Positions 49,863-58,388 of a stretch of DNA of 58,388 nt are shown piece after piece (position 1 is the stretch's first letter; each line of letters begins with the position of its first letter). The translations under genes and the position numbers were made by a program. The notes beneath the pieces are model-generated. The model made no database searches. It had not been told where the DNA came from and saw only the letters and a program-made list of their open reading frames with translations. Source of the DNA: JAJXUB01 sp047974805 (lineage in GTDB: Bacteria; Actinomycetota; Actinomycetes; Actinomycetales; Dermatophilaceae); NCBI GenBank assembly GCA_047974805.1, contig JBKECS010000049.1, positions 1-58,388 on the forward strand. The letters are read 5' to 3'.

Positions 49863-50870
49863 TCAGTCTCGGCGCCGGCCTCGGTCAAAGATGACTTCGA
49901 TACGCTCATATCCCTTCAACCGGGTGGCGCGGGCCTGACTGGCATACGCGGCCTTGTCCGCCTCGGTCAGGTCGACGTTGTCGGTGAACGGGGTCAACAA
50001 GGCCCTGGGGTAGAGGCGCCGGGATCCCACCGCGTTGACTTCGGCAGACAGCACAACAAGGATCGCCGCCACGTAAATGAACGACAACAGCCCGATGACC
50101 AAAGCGAAAACACCCGTGACTATCGATGCCCCGGCGATCACCCGGGCGACGAAGACAAGTCCATAGGTCTGCAGGAACTGCAGCCCCACCGCGGCAAACA
50201 TGGCACCGGCCAACTGGTGACCCGGCGGCGCCCCGCGCACCCCGATCCGGAATGCCAGGATGAGGATGCCGGTGTTGAGGACGAGGGTGAGCCCGAGCGA
50301 GAGCGCGCGAGTCCAGCTGCCCCATTCCTGCGCCGACGCGGTGATCGCCGAAATGATGGTGACCCCGAGAGCGGCCAGACCGGCCGTGCCGATCAACAGC
50401 ATGGATCGGGCGCGGAGCAAGAACGGGTTGGGCCGGGTGTTTCGCGGGATCGCCCAAATGGTGTTCATCGCGTATTGCAGGGCATTACCGACACCGAGGG
50501 CACCATAAAGGGCTAGCAGGGACCCAACAACCACCCCGACCGGGCCACCGGACAACTGGTTGGGATCCCCGACGGCGCTCTGCAACACAGGGATTTGGGA
50601 CAGCGTCGAGTCCAGGATGTCCTGCTGCCACTCCGGGTGGCTGCTCAGCACCACCGAGAGGATCGTCGACAGCAGCAGCAACAACGGGAAGATGGACAAG
50701 AACGCGTAATACGTCAACAGTGCAGCCAGGTAGATGCCGAAATCGTCGACGAACTTGTAGACGACCGCCAGCGGGAAGCCGAAGACAGCGTGACGCCGCT
50801 GAAATCGATCCACACTGTCAAGGACGGCCACGCAGACATCCTGGCCGATGACCTGGCGTGAAGCGAGCAA
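49863..50870 (-). CDS. YihY/BrkB family membrane protein
   Basis: 335 residues, six helices. Family hallmarks: DDFGIYLAALLTYYAFLSIFPLLLLL, GALGVGNALQYAMNTIWAIPRNTRP, GHQLAGAMFAAVGLQFLQTY, IVTGVFALVIGLLSFIYVAAILVVLSAEVNAV (parts). Once miscalled RNase BN. Role in membranes unknown, possibly an alternative flippase-like exporter. The first codon at 50870 would be TTG. A GTG 13 codons later (VAVLDSVDRFQ) is a more likely start. Confidence 0.88.
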   Translation of the reverse strand: MLASRQVIGQDVCVAVLDSVDRFQRRHAVFGFPLAVVYKFVDDFGIYLAALLTYYAFLSIFPLLLLLSTILSVVLSSHPEWQQDILDSTLSQIPVLQSAVGDPNQLSGGPVGVVVGSLLALYGALGVGNALQYAMNTIWAIPRNTRPNPFLLRARSMLLIGTAGLAALGVTIISAITASAQEWGSWTRALSLGLTLVLNTGILILAFRIGVRGAPPGHQLAGAMFAAVGLQFLQTYGLVFVARVIAGASIVTGVFALVIGLLSFIYVAAILVVLSAEVNAVGSRRLYPRALLTPFTDNVDLTEADKAAYASQARATRLKGYERIEVIFDRGRRRD

Positions 50871-50896
50871 CGTAGCCGTCCACTCCCGAGAGAGAC

Positions 50897-52153
50897 TTAG
50901 CCGAAGAGTTGAGAGATCGCATGGATGACCAGTCCAGCCAGCGCTCCGACGACCGTTCCGTTGATCCGGATGAACTGCAGGTCGCGGCCGACGAGCAGCT
51001 CAATGCGGGACGAGGCTTCCTCGGCATCCCAACGTTCCACAGTCGTCGAGATGACCTGGGCGACCTCCGCGCCATAGGTGGTCACCGCAAACCCGGCGGC
51101 GTCAGCCAACCGCCCGTTGATCCGGTCCTGCCACACCTGGTCGTGCTGGAGGTGGTCGGCTAGGTGGGCTAGCAATTCGTCCCCGCGAATCCACAGGTAG
51201 GACGACGGATCGGCCATGGCCCCCAGCAGTGACGAACGCACCGAGCCCCACAACGACTCGACGGTGACCGGCAATTGGGGATGGGTCAGTAGCCGCACCT
51301 TCAGGGCCTCCGCCCGGGCCATCGTCTCGGGGTCGTGTTGCAGATCATGGGCGAGCTGACGCAGGAGGTCGTCCAAGGCGACCTTTGCCGGATGGTCGCT
51401 GTCCCGCTCGATGTCCCCGATCCACTCCAGCACCTGCCGGTAGGTCCAGTCGATCACCTTCTCGTCCAACCAGGGGGGGCTCCACCAGGGCGCCCGTTCA
51501 CCGAGGACGGAGGAAAACGTTCCGGGGTTGTCCGCAAGCCAGGTGCGCAGGTGCTCCAGGGCGAGGTCGACCAGACCGCGGTGCGATCCGTCGTCGACGA
51601 TCCCGGCCAACAGCGATCCGACGATCGGGCTGACCGGTTCCTGCACCAACCTGGGCAGCAGGAGGTCCTCGACGAAGGCGCGCGCTTCGGCGTCGCTGAT
51701 TTGGCCGAGCACGGCCGTCGCGATGCGCGCGCCCTCCGCCAGCGCCCGCTGTCGGTGTTCGGGGGTCTGAAGCCATCGTCCGACCCGTTGCGGGATCTCG
51801 GCGCTGAGCACCCGTTCGCGGGCGTTGTCCGCCGTGAGGAAGTTCTTGCTGACGAACTCCTCCAGGCTGCGGCCGATCTCGTCCTTTCGCGTGGGAATGA
51901 TCGCGGTATGCGGGATGGGCAGCCCCAGGGGCCGCTTGAACAGGGCTGTCACCGCGAACCAGTCGGCTAGGGCCCCGACCATGGCGGCTTCCGCGGCCGT
52001 GTTGACGTAGCCCCACAGCGTCTGGGACCTCACCTGATAGGTCAGCAGATAGATCACGGCGGCGAGCGCAAGCAGCGACATCGCCAACGTGCGCATGCGC
52101 CGTAGCCCTTGGCGCCGCGCCATGTCTGCCGACGAGTCGATCATCAAGCTCAT
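50897..52153 (-). CDS. DUF445 membrane-anchored protein
   Basis: 418 residues from ATG 52153. N-terminal membrane helix (TLAMSLLALAAVIYLLTYQV), the motif VNTAAEAAMVGALADWFAVTALFKRPLG, which is diagnostic, and IIPTRKDEIGRSLEEFVSKNFL. A long helical region follows, and a C-terminal membrane helix RINGTVVGALAGLVIHAISQL. Found across bacteria; function unknown, presumably scaffolding at the membrane. The start was moved from 52195 because homology begins at MARRQGLRRMRTLA. Confidence 0.88.
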   Translation of the reverse strand: MSLMIDSSADMARRQGLRRMRTLAMSLLALAAVIYLLTYQVRSQTLWGYVNTAAEAAMVGALADWFAVTALFKRPLGLPIPHTAIIPTRKDEIGRSLEEFVSKNFLTADNARERVLSAEIPQRVGRWLQTPEHRQRALAEGARIATAVLGQISDAEARAFVEDLLLPRLVQEPVSPIVGSLLAGIVDDGSHRGLVDLALEHLRTWLADNPGTFSSVLGERAPWWSPPWLDEKVIDWTYRQVLEWIGDIERDSDHPAKVALDDLLRQLAHDLQHDPETMARAEALKVRLLTHPQLPVTVESLWGSVRSSLLGAMADPSSYLWIRGDELLAHLADHLQHDQVWQDRINGRLADAAGFAVTTYGAEVAQVISTTVERWDAEEASSRIELLVGRDLQFIRINGTVVGALAGLVIHAISQLFG

Positions 52154-52211
52154 ACCCCTGATCCTGCCCGACGACGCGGCCCTCCCAAGGCACAACGTCC
52201 CACCCGGTGCC

Positions 52212-52217
52212 TAGACT
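52212..52217 (+). promoter_or_regulatory. -10 element of guaB1 (leaderless type)
   Basis: TAGACT, eight bases before GTG 52226. Confidence 0.45.
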
Positions 52218-52225
52218 GCGGAATC

Positions 52226-53662
52226 GTGCAGTTCCTCAACGACATGACGCCGCAGGTCGACTTGACCTATGACGATGTCTTCCTCGTCCCGACCCGCTCA
52301 GGCGTCGCCAGCCGACTTGAGGTGGACCTGTCCACCTCGGACGGCACCGGAACGACGATCCCGGTCGTCGTGGCCAACATGACGGCCATCGCCGGTCGCC
52401 GAATGGCCGAGACCACCGCACGGCGAGGCGCGCTGACCATCCTCCCTCAGGACATCCCCATCGAGGTCGTCACCGAGGTCATCGCCTGGGTCAAGGCCCG
52501 CCACCTGATCTACGACACCGCCGTCACGCTGGCCGCGGACACCACCGTCGGTGAGGCGCTCGTCCTGCTGCACAAGCGCTCCCACGGGGCAGCGGTCGTA
52601 CTTCACCAGGGTGCTCCCCTTGGCCTGGTGACCGAATCGGACCTGACCGGTGTCGACCGATTCGCCCAGGTCCGCGACGTCATGGTCACCGACATGCTCA
52701 CGCTCGGCGAGGGTGACGATGTCGAAGCGGCATACGACACCCTCGGCCATGCGCGCCGACGTCTGGCACCCGTGGTCGACGCCTCCGGGCAGCTTGTCGG
52801 CCTGTTGACGGCCAAGGGTGCCTTGCGCAACCACCTCTACGCGCCTGCCGTCGACGCACGCCACCGCCTGCGGGTGGGTGCGGCGGTCGGCATCAACGGC
52901 GACGTGGCGGCCAAGGCCGCTGCTCTCCTCGACGCGGGTGTGGACGTTCTCGTCGTCGACACCGCCCACGGCCACCAGGACAAGATGTTCGATGCCCTCG
53001 CGGCCGTGCGCAGCCTCGATCCGCAGGTCCCCGTGGTCGCCGGCAATGTCGTCACCGCCGCAGGCACCCGCGATCTCATCGACGCGGGCGCCGACATCGT
53101 CAAGGTCGGAGTCGGTCCCGGAGCGATGTGCACCACCCGGATGATGACCGCCGTGGGGCGGCCCCAATTCTCTGCCGTGCTCGATTGCGCCGCCGCTGCC
53201 GGCGCGATGGGCAAACATGTGTGGGCCGACGGAGGGGTGCGCCATCCTCGTGACGTCGCCCTAGGCCTGGCGGCGGGAGCATCCAACGTCATGATCGGTT
53301 CGTGGTTCGCCGGCACCTTGGAGTCTCCCGGGGAGGTGTTCACCGATTCGGCCGGGCGCCGCTACAAGGAATCCTTCGGCATGGCCAGTGCCCGGGCGGT
53401 GCGGAACCGGACGAGCAAGGACACGGCATACGAGCAGGCACGCAAGGCGTTGTTCGAGGAGGGGATCTCCTCGGCACGGATGTTCATCGATCCCGATCGG
53501 CCCGGGGTCGAGGACGTCATCGACCAGATCGTCGCCGGGGTGCGTTCATCCTTCACGTATGCCGGCGCACGCACCGTGCCCGAGTTTGCCCAGCGGGCGA
53601 TCGTGGGCATCCAATCGGTGGCCGGCTTCGCCGAAGGCCGCCCGCTGCATCAATCCTGGTGA
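52226..53662 (+). CDS. guaB1: GuaB1 family GMP reductase / IMP dehydrogenase-related protein
   Basis: 478 residues. TIM barrel of the IMPDH/GMPR superfamily: LTYDDVFLVPTRSGVASR at the N-terminus, two CBS domains (about 95-205), DVLVVDTAHGHQDKMFDAL, VVAGNVVTAAGTRDLIDAGADIVKVGVGPGAMCTTR with the nucleophilic Cys, and GMASARAVRNR. The GuaB1 branch in actinomycetes is a CBS-containing GMP reductase that converts GMP to IMP for purine recycling. GuaB1 rather than true GuaB2 is inferred from VGPGAMCTTRMMT and the C-terminal KESFGMASARA. Confidence 0.9.
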   Translation: MQFLNDMTPQVDLTYDDVFLVPTRSGVASRLEVDLSTSDGTGTTIPVVVANMTAIAGRRMAETTARRGALTILPQDIPIEVVTEVIAWVKARHLIYDTAVTLAADTTVGEALVLLHKRSHGAAVVLHQGAPLGLVTESDLTGVDRFAQVRDVMVTDMLTLGEGDDVEAAYDTLGHARRRLAPVVDASGQLVGLLTAKGALRNHLYAPAVDARHRLRVGAAVGINGDVAAKAAALLDAGVDVLVVDTAHGHQDKMFDALAAVRSLDPQVPVVAGNVVTAAGTRDLIDAGADIVKVGVGPGAMCTTRMMTAVGRPQFSAVLDCAAAAGAMGKHVWADGGVRHPRDVALGLAAGASNVMIGSWFAGTLESPGEVFTDSAGRRYKESFGMASARAVRNRTSKDTAYEQARKALFEEGISSARMFIDPDRPGVEDVIDQIVAGVRSSFTYAGARTVPEFAQRAIVGIQSVAGFAEGRPLHQSW

Positions 53663-53734
53663 TCTGCCATCACGACGGGCCACACCCCCAGCGGCGGGGC
53701 CGGTCCGGGCCAGGGGCGCCCTGAGGGTGCGAGG

Positions 53735-54958
53735 ATGAGCGCCATGTCTGGTTCCGGCTATGACGTCGAGGCGCTGCGCGCCGGCTTCCCCGCGCTGACC
53801 GAGGGAGCAGCCCACTTCGATGCCCCGGGCGGCACCCAGACCCCCAGGGTGGTCGCCGATGCCGTGAGCGGCGCCCTCACCTCGGCCATCGCCAATCGCG
53901 GAACGGTGACCGTCGCCGAGCAACGCGCCGAAGGCATCGTGTCCGCCTGTCGCCTCGCCCTGGCGGATCTGTTGGGCTGTGACCCTCGGGGCGTGATCTT
54001 CGGTCGATCGACGACCGCATTGACCTACGACATCTCCCGCGCGATGGCCAAGACATGGCACGTCGGAGATGAGGTGATCGTCACCCGGCTCGATCACGAT
54101 GCCAACATCAGGCCGTGGGTTCAGGCCGCAGCTAGCGTCGGCGCCACGATTCGCTGGGCAGATTTCGATCCCGGCGCGGGCGAGCTCGCCTCGTCGGCGA
54201 TTACCAGCCTGCTCACCGATCGCACCCGGCTTGTCGCTGTCACCGGGGCCTCCAACCTCATCGGCACCCAGCCGGACATTCCCGGGATCGCCGCCGCAGC
54301 CCACGACGCTGGCGCCCTGGTGTACGTCGATGCCGTGCATCTGGCCGCACATGCCGCCATCGACACGGTCGCCCTCGGGGCGGACTTGCTCGCGTGTTCG
54401 CCGTACAAGTGGATGGGACCCCATTGCGGAGTTGTCGCCGCCAACCCGGACGTGCTAGCCACCCTCCATCCGGACAAGCTGCTGCCCTCGACCGACGCCG
54501 TCCCGGAACGATTCGAGCTCGGCACGCTTCCCTATGAACTCATGGCCGGGACCACGGCGGCAGTCGACTTTCTCGCCAGCCTGCCCGGTATGCCGACATC
54601 CGGGTCCCGTAGGGACCGCATTGTCGCCGGGATGGCCGCCGTCGCAGCCCACGAGGACCCCCTCAGAGAGCGACTGGAGCAGGGCATACTGCAGCTGCCT
54701 GGGGCGAGAGTGTGGAGCAGGGCTGCACGGCGTACACCGACCCTGCTAGTCAGCTTTGCCGATCACTCAGCGGAAACGGTGAGTGTGGCACTGGTCGAGC
54801 GTGGCATCAACGCCCCGGCCGGCTCGTTCTACGCCCTCGAATGCTCCCGGCACCTCGGGCTCGGGGACACCGGTGGGTTGCGCTTGGGGTTCGCGCCCTA
54901 CAACACCGCCGACGATGTCGAACGAGCCATCAGCGCACTGGTGGAGATCGTCGGCTGA
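53735..54958 (+). CDS. cysteine desulfurase-like class V aminotransferase
   Basis: 407 residues, PLP enzyme. FDAPGGTQTPRVVADA at the N-terminus, FGRSTTALTYDISRAMAK, VTRLDHDANIRPWVQAA, VAVTGASNLIGTQPDI, and the PLP lysine in LLACSPYKWMGPHCGVV. This resembles the TIGR01976 cysteine desulfurase-like family, distinct from SufS/IscS; the mobile catalytic-Cys loop is not evident. Substrate uncertain. Its stop overlaps the start of the PHP gene (TGATG), so both are translated together. Confidence 0.88.
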   Translation: MSAMSGSGYDVEALRAGFPALTEGAAHFDAPGGTQTPRVVADAVSGALTSAIANRGTVTVAEQRAEGIVSACRLALADLLGCDPRGVIFGRSTTALTYDISRAMAKTWHVGDEVIVTRLDHDANIRPWVQAAASVGATIRWADFDPGAGELASSAITSLLTDRTRLVAVTGASNLIGTQPDIPGIAAAAHDAGALVYVDAVHLAAHAAIDTVALGADLLACSPYKWMGPHCGVVAANPDVLATLHPDKLLPSTDAVPERFELGTLPYELMAGTTAAVDFLASLPGMPTSGSRRDRIVAGMAAVAAHEDPLRERLEQGILQLPGARVWSRAARRTPTLLVSFADHSAETVSVALVERGINAPAGSFYALECSRHLGLGDTGGLRLGFAPYNTADDVERAISALVEIVG

Positions 54959-56010
54959 TGGCGCACACCCCCCTTGAGCTGCAGGCCCCGATCGGGCCCG
55001 TTGAGGCGCTGCGCCGGGTGGCTTACCTCATGGAGCGCGACCGGGCGGGGTCCTATCGAGTCGATGCCTTCCGGAAGGCCCTGGCTCTGCTCAAGGCGAT
55101 GCCCGAGGCTGAGCTCGCCGCCCACGGCGACGCTGACGACCTCACCGAACTGGCCGGAATCGGGCCTTCCACGGCGGAGGTGATCTCCGCAGCCCAGGCA
55201 GGCGGGATGCCGCCGCGTCTGGCCCGACTGCAGGACGGGGCACGCGTCCCGTTGGCGGCAGGAGGCACGGACCTGTGGGGGGCGATCATCGGGGACTGCC
55301 ACAGCCATTCAACATGGTCCGACGGCGGTTCACCGATCGATGAGATGGTCCTTGCGGCGATCGATCTCGGGCAGCAGTGGCTCGTGCTGACCGATCATTC
55401 ACCGTCACTTCGAGTAGCCCGTGGCCTCTCCGCGGAGCGGTTAGCGCATCAACTAGCGGTCATCGACGCGATCAACGCCGGCTTGACTGGGGCGTTCACC
55501 CTGCTCAAAGGCATCGAGGTGGACATCCTCGAGGACGGCCAGCTGGATCAAAGTGAGGAGCTGCTCGACCAACTCGACATCGTCACTGCCTCGGTGCACA
55601 GCAAGCTCCGTATGCCTGCCGAGCCGATGACCCGACGGATGGTGGCAGCTGTGACTAACCCGCGGGTCAATGTGCTCGGACACTGCACGGGGCGGCTGGT
55701 CGAAGGCTCTCGCGGGACCCGACCTGCCTCGGACTTTGACGCGCGCGAGGTGTTCGCAGCGTGCGCGGAGCACGACGTCGCAGTGGAGATCAACTCTCGG
55801 CCGGAACGATGTGATCCTCCCGATGAACTCATCACGCTGGCGGCTGATCTGGGCTGCCTGTTCGCCATCGACTCCGATGCGCACGCGCCTGGTCAGCTGG
55901 AAATGAAGGCCTACGGTTGCGAGCGAGCCGACCGTCTCGGCATCCCGCCGGCGCGGATCGTCACGACGTGGGGTCTGCCGCAGTTGCGCGCTTGGGCCGG
56001 GAGCTCCTGA
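54958..56010 (+). CDS. PHP-domain hydrolase with N-terminal helix-hairpin-helix (PolX C-terminal-like)
   Basis: 350 residues. The N-terminal 80 residues resemble the HhH of PolX (LMERDRAGSYRVDAFRKAL, DLTELAGIGPSTAEVI), but no polymerase palm follows. The PHP domain has GDCHSHSTWSDGGSPIDEM (H-x-H), VLTDHSPSL, GIEVDIL, ASVHSKL, VLGHCTGR, VEINSRPER and FAIDSDAHAPGQL, which together supply the metal ligands. A metal-dependent phosphoesterase or nuclease acting on DNA ends is possible. Coupled to the desulfurase-like gene. Annotated elsewhere often as a polymerase/histidinol-phosphatase-type protein, which here would be misleading. Confidence 0.9.
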   Translation: MAHTPLELQAPIGPVEALRRVAYLMERDRAGSYRVDAFRKALALLKAMPEAELAAHGDADDLTELAGIGPSTAEVISAAQAGGMPPRLARLQDGARVPLAAGGTDLWGAIIGDCHSHSTWSDGGSPIDEMVLAAIDLGQQWLVLTDHSPSLRVARGLSAERLAHQLAVIDAINAGLTGAFTLLKGIEVDILEDGQLDQSEELLDQLDIVTASVHSKLRMPAEPMTRRMVAAVTNPRVNVLGHCTGRLVEGSRGTRPASDFDAREVFAACAEHDVAVEINSRPERCDPPDELITLAADLGCLFAIDSDAHAPGQLEMKAYGCERADRLGIPPARIVTTWGLPQLRAWAGSS

Positions 56011-56173
56011 CATCGCCCCGGCGACATCGATGACCGGCGGACCGGACGTCCATGAGCCCGCGCACGCCGTCGTTTTGATTGCGGACCTGTCCATCCCGTA
56101 TGCTCATCCGCGTCCTCGACGGAACATCGAGCCCAGCTCGCGAAGCGAGGGGGATTGCCTGTCGGGAAACCGG

Positions 56174-56246
56174 GTCCCCATCGTCTAGCGGCCCAGGACC
56201 CCGCCCTTTCACGGCGGTAGCACGGGTTCGAATCCCGTTGGGGATA
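56174..56246 (+). tRNA. tRNA-Glu (anticodon TTC)
   Basis: 73-nt cloverleaf: acceptor GTCCCCA/TGGGGAT, anticodon arm CCGCC-CTTTCAC-GGCGG with anticodon TTC, T arm ACGGG-TTCGAAT-CCCGT, discriminator A. Confidence 0.97.
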
Positions 56247-56271
56247 CGCAAGTCTTCGGCCTTGTCACCAA

Positions 56272-56348
56272 GGCCCCGTAGCGCAGTTGGTTAGCGCGCC
56301 GCCCTGTCACGGCGGAGGTCGCGGGTTCGAGTCCCGTCGGGGTCGCCA
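56272..56348 (+). tRNA. tRNA-Asp (anticodon GTC), CCA encoded
   Basis: 74-nt cloverleaf with acceptor GGCCCCG/CGGGGTC, anticodon arm CCGCC-CTGTCAC-GGCGG, T arm GCGGG-TTCGAGT-CCCGT, discriminator G, followed by encoded CCA (56346-56348). It lies 25 bp after tRNA-Glu and is likely co-transcribed with it. Confidence 0.97.
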
Positions 56349-56352
56349 CTTT

Positions 56353-56388
56353 GGTTTGGGCCTCCGGCATGTGCCGGGGGCCCAAACC
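56353..56388 (+). terminator. terminator of the tRNA-Glu/Asp unit
   Basis: 17-bp stem with one G-T pair (56353-56369 against 56372-56388; GGTTTGGGCC... and ...GGCCCAAACC) beginning four bases after the CCA. Confidence 0.85.
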
Positions 56389-56444
56389 ATTGCCTGGGGT
56401 CGGCCACCACGCCGCGCCGTGCGCCTTCGGGTGCCCGAGCCCGC

Positions 56445-56450
56445 CACACT
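56445..56450 (+). promoter_or_regulatory. -10 element of the MacS-like kinase gene (leaderless type)
   Basis: CACACT, six bases before ATG 56457; a weaker match than the others. Confidence 0.35.
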
Positions 56451-56456
56451 GGTGTT

Positions 56457-57623
56457 ATGAGCGAGCGTCCCTCACCCGATGCGGATCCACTTCGTCCGTT
56501 GTGGCGAGCGGCCCAGGTCTTCCGGCTGGCTACGCTCGCCTACGCCGTGGGCATCCTCCTGAGCATCGACCAACGGCTGGACCACCCATTGCTCGCCTGG
56601 TCCCTCATGGCGGTGCAGACGGTGTGGACCGGCATCGCGGTGGCCTTGCTATCTCAGTCGCGGCCGCGGCAGGTCGTTGTCGTCGCCGACGTCCTCGTCA
56701 CCAGCGTGCTCATCCTGGCCAGCTGGCTGGTGGCGCAACCCGAAACCTGGCACCAACAAGACGCGCTACCGACGCTGCTGTGGGCGACCAACGCGATGAT
56801 CTCGGCGTCGCTCCAATGGGGCCGCCGAGTCGGGTTCCTCGTCTCCCTGGCGATCGCCTTGCTGGCCAACTTCGTCACCGGTTCGCTCACCACCTCGGTC
56901 TGGCAAAACGCCACCATACCCGTGCTGGCCTCGGTCAGCCTGGCCGTCGGGACCGTGGCCCACAGTGTCGTGCGCGCCAACGATCAGCTCCGAACCGCCG
57001 TCGGCTTGGAGGCGGCCGCGGCCGAGCGTGACCGGCTGGCCCGTGCGGTGCATGACGGGGCGCTCCAAGTGCTGGCGCTCGTCGGACGGGCTGAGGGCGA
57101 GGTCAACCCGCGCCTGGCCAAGGAGGCCCGCACACAAGAACGGGCGCTGCGCCGCCTCCTGGCATCCCCGACCCTCACCGAGCCGGGGGACGCCGAGGAT
57201 CGGTTGGTGGACCTCGGACAGGAACTGTCCGCGCTGGCGGACCCCCGGACGCACATCTCGGCCCCACAGGACCCGGTGCTTGCGCCAAGCGCCCGAGCCG
57301 AGGCGCTGACGGCGGCGGTGCGGGAAGCGTTGGCCAACGTGCAACGACATGCTGGGCCGAATGCCAGCGCATACGTCCTGATCGAGGACCTCGGCGAGGA
57401 CATCGTGGTCAGCGTTCGTGACGACGGGCCGGGGATCTCGCCCGAACGGCTAGCCAGCGCGCGCAGTGAGGGCCGGCTCGGGGTCGCGTCCTCCATCCAA
57501 GGCAGGATGGTCACCGCCGGAGGTTCGGCGACGCTGATCACCGCCCCTGGAGAAGGAACCGAATGGGAGCTTCGGCTTCCCCGACCACCCAGTCTCCTAC
57601 CGGACCACGGAACGGACTCATGA
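56457..57623 (+). CDS. NarL-class sensor histidine kinase (MacS/DUF5931-like)
   Basis: 388 residues. About five N-terminal membrane helices (VFRLATLAYAVGILLSI, LLAWSLMAVQTVWTGIAVALL, VLVTSVLILASWLVA, VGFLVSLAIALLANFVT, TIPVLASVSLAVGTVAHSVV), typical of DUF5931 kinases. The HisKA_3 site is RLARAVHDGALQVLALVG with His199, and the HATPase domain shows REALANVQRHAGPNA, VRDDGPGIS and GRLGVASSIQGR. In related actinomycetes the MacRS pair controls morphology and cell-envelope genes. The stop overlaps the start of the regulator gene. Confidence 0.9.
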   Translation: MSERPSPDADPLRPLWRAAQVFRLATLAYAVGILLSIDQRLDHPLLAWSLMAVQTVWTGIAVALLSQSRPRQVVVVADVLVTSVLILASWLVAQPETWHQQDALPTLLWATNAMISASLQWGRRVGFLVSLAIALLANFVTGSLTTSVWQNATIPVLASVSLAVGTVAHSVVRANDQLRTAVGLEAAAAERDRLARAVHDGALQVLALVGRAEGEVNPRLAKEARTQERALRRLLASPTLTEPGDAEDRLVDLGQELSALADPRTHISAPQDPVLAPSARAEALTAAVREALANVQRHAGPNASAYVLIEDLGEDIVVSVRDDGPGISPERLASARSEGRLGVASSIQGRMVTAGGSATLITAPGEGTEWELRLPRPPSLLPDHGTDS

Positions 57624-58303
57624 GCGAACCCATCACCGTCATGCTCGTCGACGACCACCCCATGTGGCTCGATGCCGTCGGACGCGACTTGACCGACGCT
57701 GGGTTCCGTCTGGTGGCCACCGCCGATTCGTTGGCGTCAGCCGAAACCCGTGCCCGAGCCTGCCAACCCCAGGTGATCCTCATGGATATGCGGCTGCCCG
57801 ACGGAAACGGGACGCAAGCAACCGAGGCCGTCCTGGCCGCATCCCCGGCATCCTCTGTCTTGGTGCTCTCGGCCTCATCCGAGCGCGAGGATGTTCTCGG
57901 CGCGGTCAAAGCCGGTGCGGTCGGGTACCTCGTCAAGAGCGCCTCCGCGCAAGAACTCATCGACGCTGTTCACGCCACAGCCGCTGGGCAAGCAGTCTTT
58001 ACGCCGGGGCTGGCCGGGATCGTCCTCGGGGAATACCGCAAGATGTCTGCGGCCCCGGACCCGTCCTCACCCGAGCCACAGCCGACGTTGACCCCGCGCG
58101 AGACCGAGGTCCTACAGCTCGTGGCCAAAGGGCTCGCGTCCAAGCAGATCGCGACCCGCCTTGGGATCTCCTATCGCACCGTGGAGAACCATGTCCAAGC
58201 AACGTTGCGCAAACTTCAGTTGGCTAACCGAGTCGAACTCACCCGGTATGCCATCGCCGAAGGGATTGATGACGGACGTGCCGACAGCACCGAGATCACC
58301 TGA
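57620..58303 (+). CDS. NarL/LuxR-family response regulator (MacR-like)
   Basis: 227 residues from ATG 57620, four-base overlap with the kinase gene. Receiver domain with DDHPMW acidic pair, phospho-acceptor Asp56 (VILMDMRLPDG), Ser/Lys (VGYLVKSA). LuxR HTH at about 165-225 (LTPRETEVLQLVAKGLASKQIATRLGISYRTVENHV; recognition helix SYRTVENHVQATL). It forms a cognate pair with the preceding kinase; targets are not in the window. Confidence 0.93.
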   Translation: MSEPITVMLVDDHPMWLDAVGRDLTDAGFRLVATADSLASAETRARACQPQVILMDMRLPDGNGTQATEAVLAASPASSVLVLSASSEREDVLGAVKAGAVGYLVKSASAQELIDAVHATAAGQAVFTPGLAGIVLGEYRKMSAAPDPSSPEPQPTLTPRETEVLQLVAKGLASKQIATRLGISYRTVENHVQATLRKLQLANRVELTRYAIAEGIDDGRADSTEIT

Positions 58304-58373
58304 CGCAATTCCCTAGGTCATCTGAGTAGTCCTGCTCAAGCCTGGAGTTCCACCACGGGACGACACTGGGAGC

Positions 58374-58388
58374 ATGACCTCCACATCA
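58374..58388 (+). CDS. possible start of a downstream gene, cut by the window edge
   Basis: ATG ACC TCC ACA TCA at the very end of the window, with GACACT six bases before it, the leaderless spacing used by neighbours. Only five codons are visible, so no product can be named. It would be the likely target or companion gene of the preceding two-component system. Confidence 0.3.

Overview
This 58.4 kb window is chromosomal DNA of a high-GC actinomycete. Evidence for that: CarD next to IspD/IspF, the SenX3-RegX3-PhoU phosphate system, a mycothiol gene (mshD), an HbhA-like protein, GlnR, a PPK1/MutT1 pair, a MacS-like histidine kinase, and many GTG starts. Several gene orders match mycobacteria and other actinomycetes. 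The set fits a Dermatophilaceae/Intrasporangiaceae-like organism, but that placement is an inference from gene content, not from a marker search.

Layout. (1) 1-3306: the decayed right end of an integrated element at a tRNA-Thr gene, with a frameshifted relaxase/helicase, two small HTH proteins and a tyrosine recombinase carrying a frameshift and an amber codon. (2) 3445-11537: Ser/Thr kinase, CBS protein, threonine deaminase, an orphan sugar-ABC ATPase, a DUF4032 protein and small membrane proteins. (3) 12133-20247: rlmB-cysS, a broken secreted metallopeptidase, ispF, two IspD-fold paralogs facing each other, and carD. This is the conserved carD-ispD-ispF-cysS-rlmB cluster interrupted twice. 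(4) 20.4-24.5 kb: lipoprotein, regX3-senX3, divergent phoU, gpmA. (5) 24.7-34.5 kb: YbjN-like protein, methyltransferase, DUF2516/HbhA/XRE group, DUF4395, BKACE, Fur-YgfZ, LCP, nitrobindin-like protein, MoaD-like carrier. (6) 34.5-45.8 kb: glnR, mshD, ppk-mutT1, pstSCAB, a nested palindrome, and pit with its DUF47 partner. (7) 45.9-58.4 kb: CDF transporter, tRNA-Lys, Tat-type exported protein, BrkB, DUF445, guaB1, a desulfurase-like/PHP pair, tRNA-Glu and tRNA-Asp, and a MacRS-like two-component system.

How it works together. Phosphate biology dominates. Two 11-bp GTTCACC repeats (PHO box) precede pstS, and two GTTCACC copies 22 bp apart lie between senX3 and phoU, so RegX3 probably controls both. 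High-affinity PstSCAB and low-affinity Pit sit convergently, beside polyphosphate synthesis (ppk) and MutT1.

Signals that ordinary annotation would miss: two IspD paralogs with complementary missing active-site motifs; a heptamer GGCATAC/GTATGCC that I count 52 times by eye, balanced between strands and absent from the integrated element; a dispersed 24-nt-plus-stem-loop repeat placed just after stop codons; a 230-bp nested palindrome; and roughly twenty genes with a -10-like hexamer 5-8 nt before the start codon, which points to widespread leaderless transcription.
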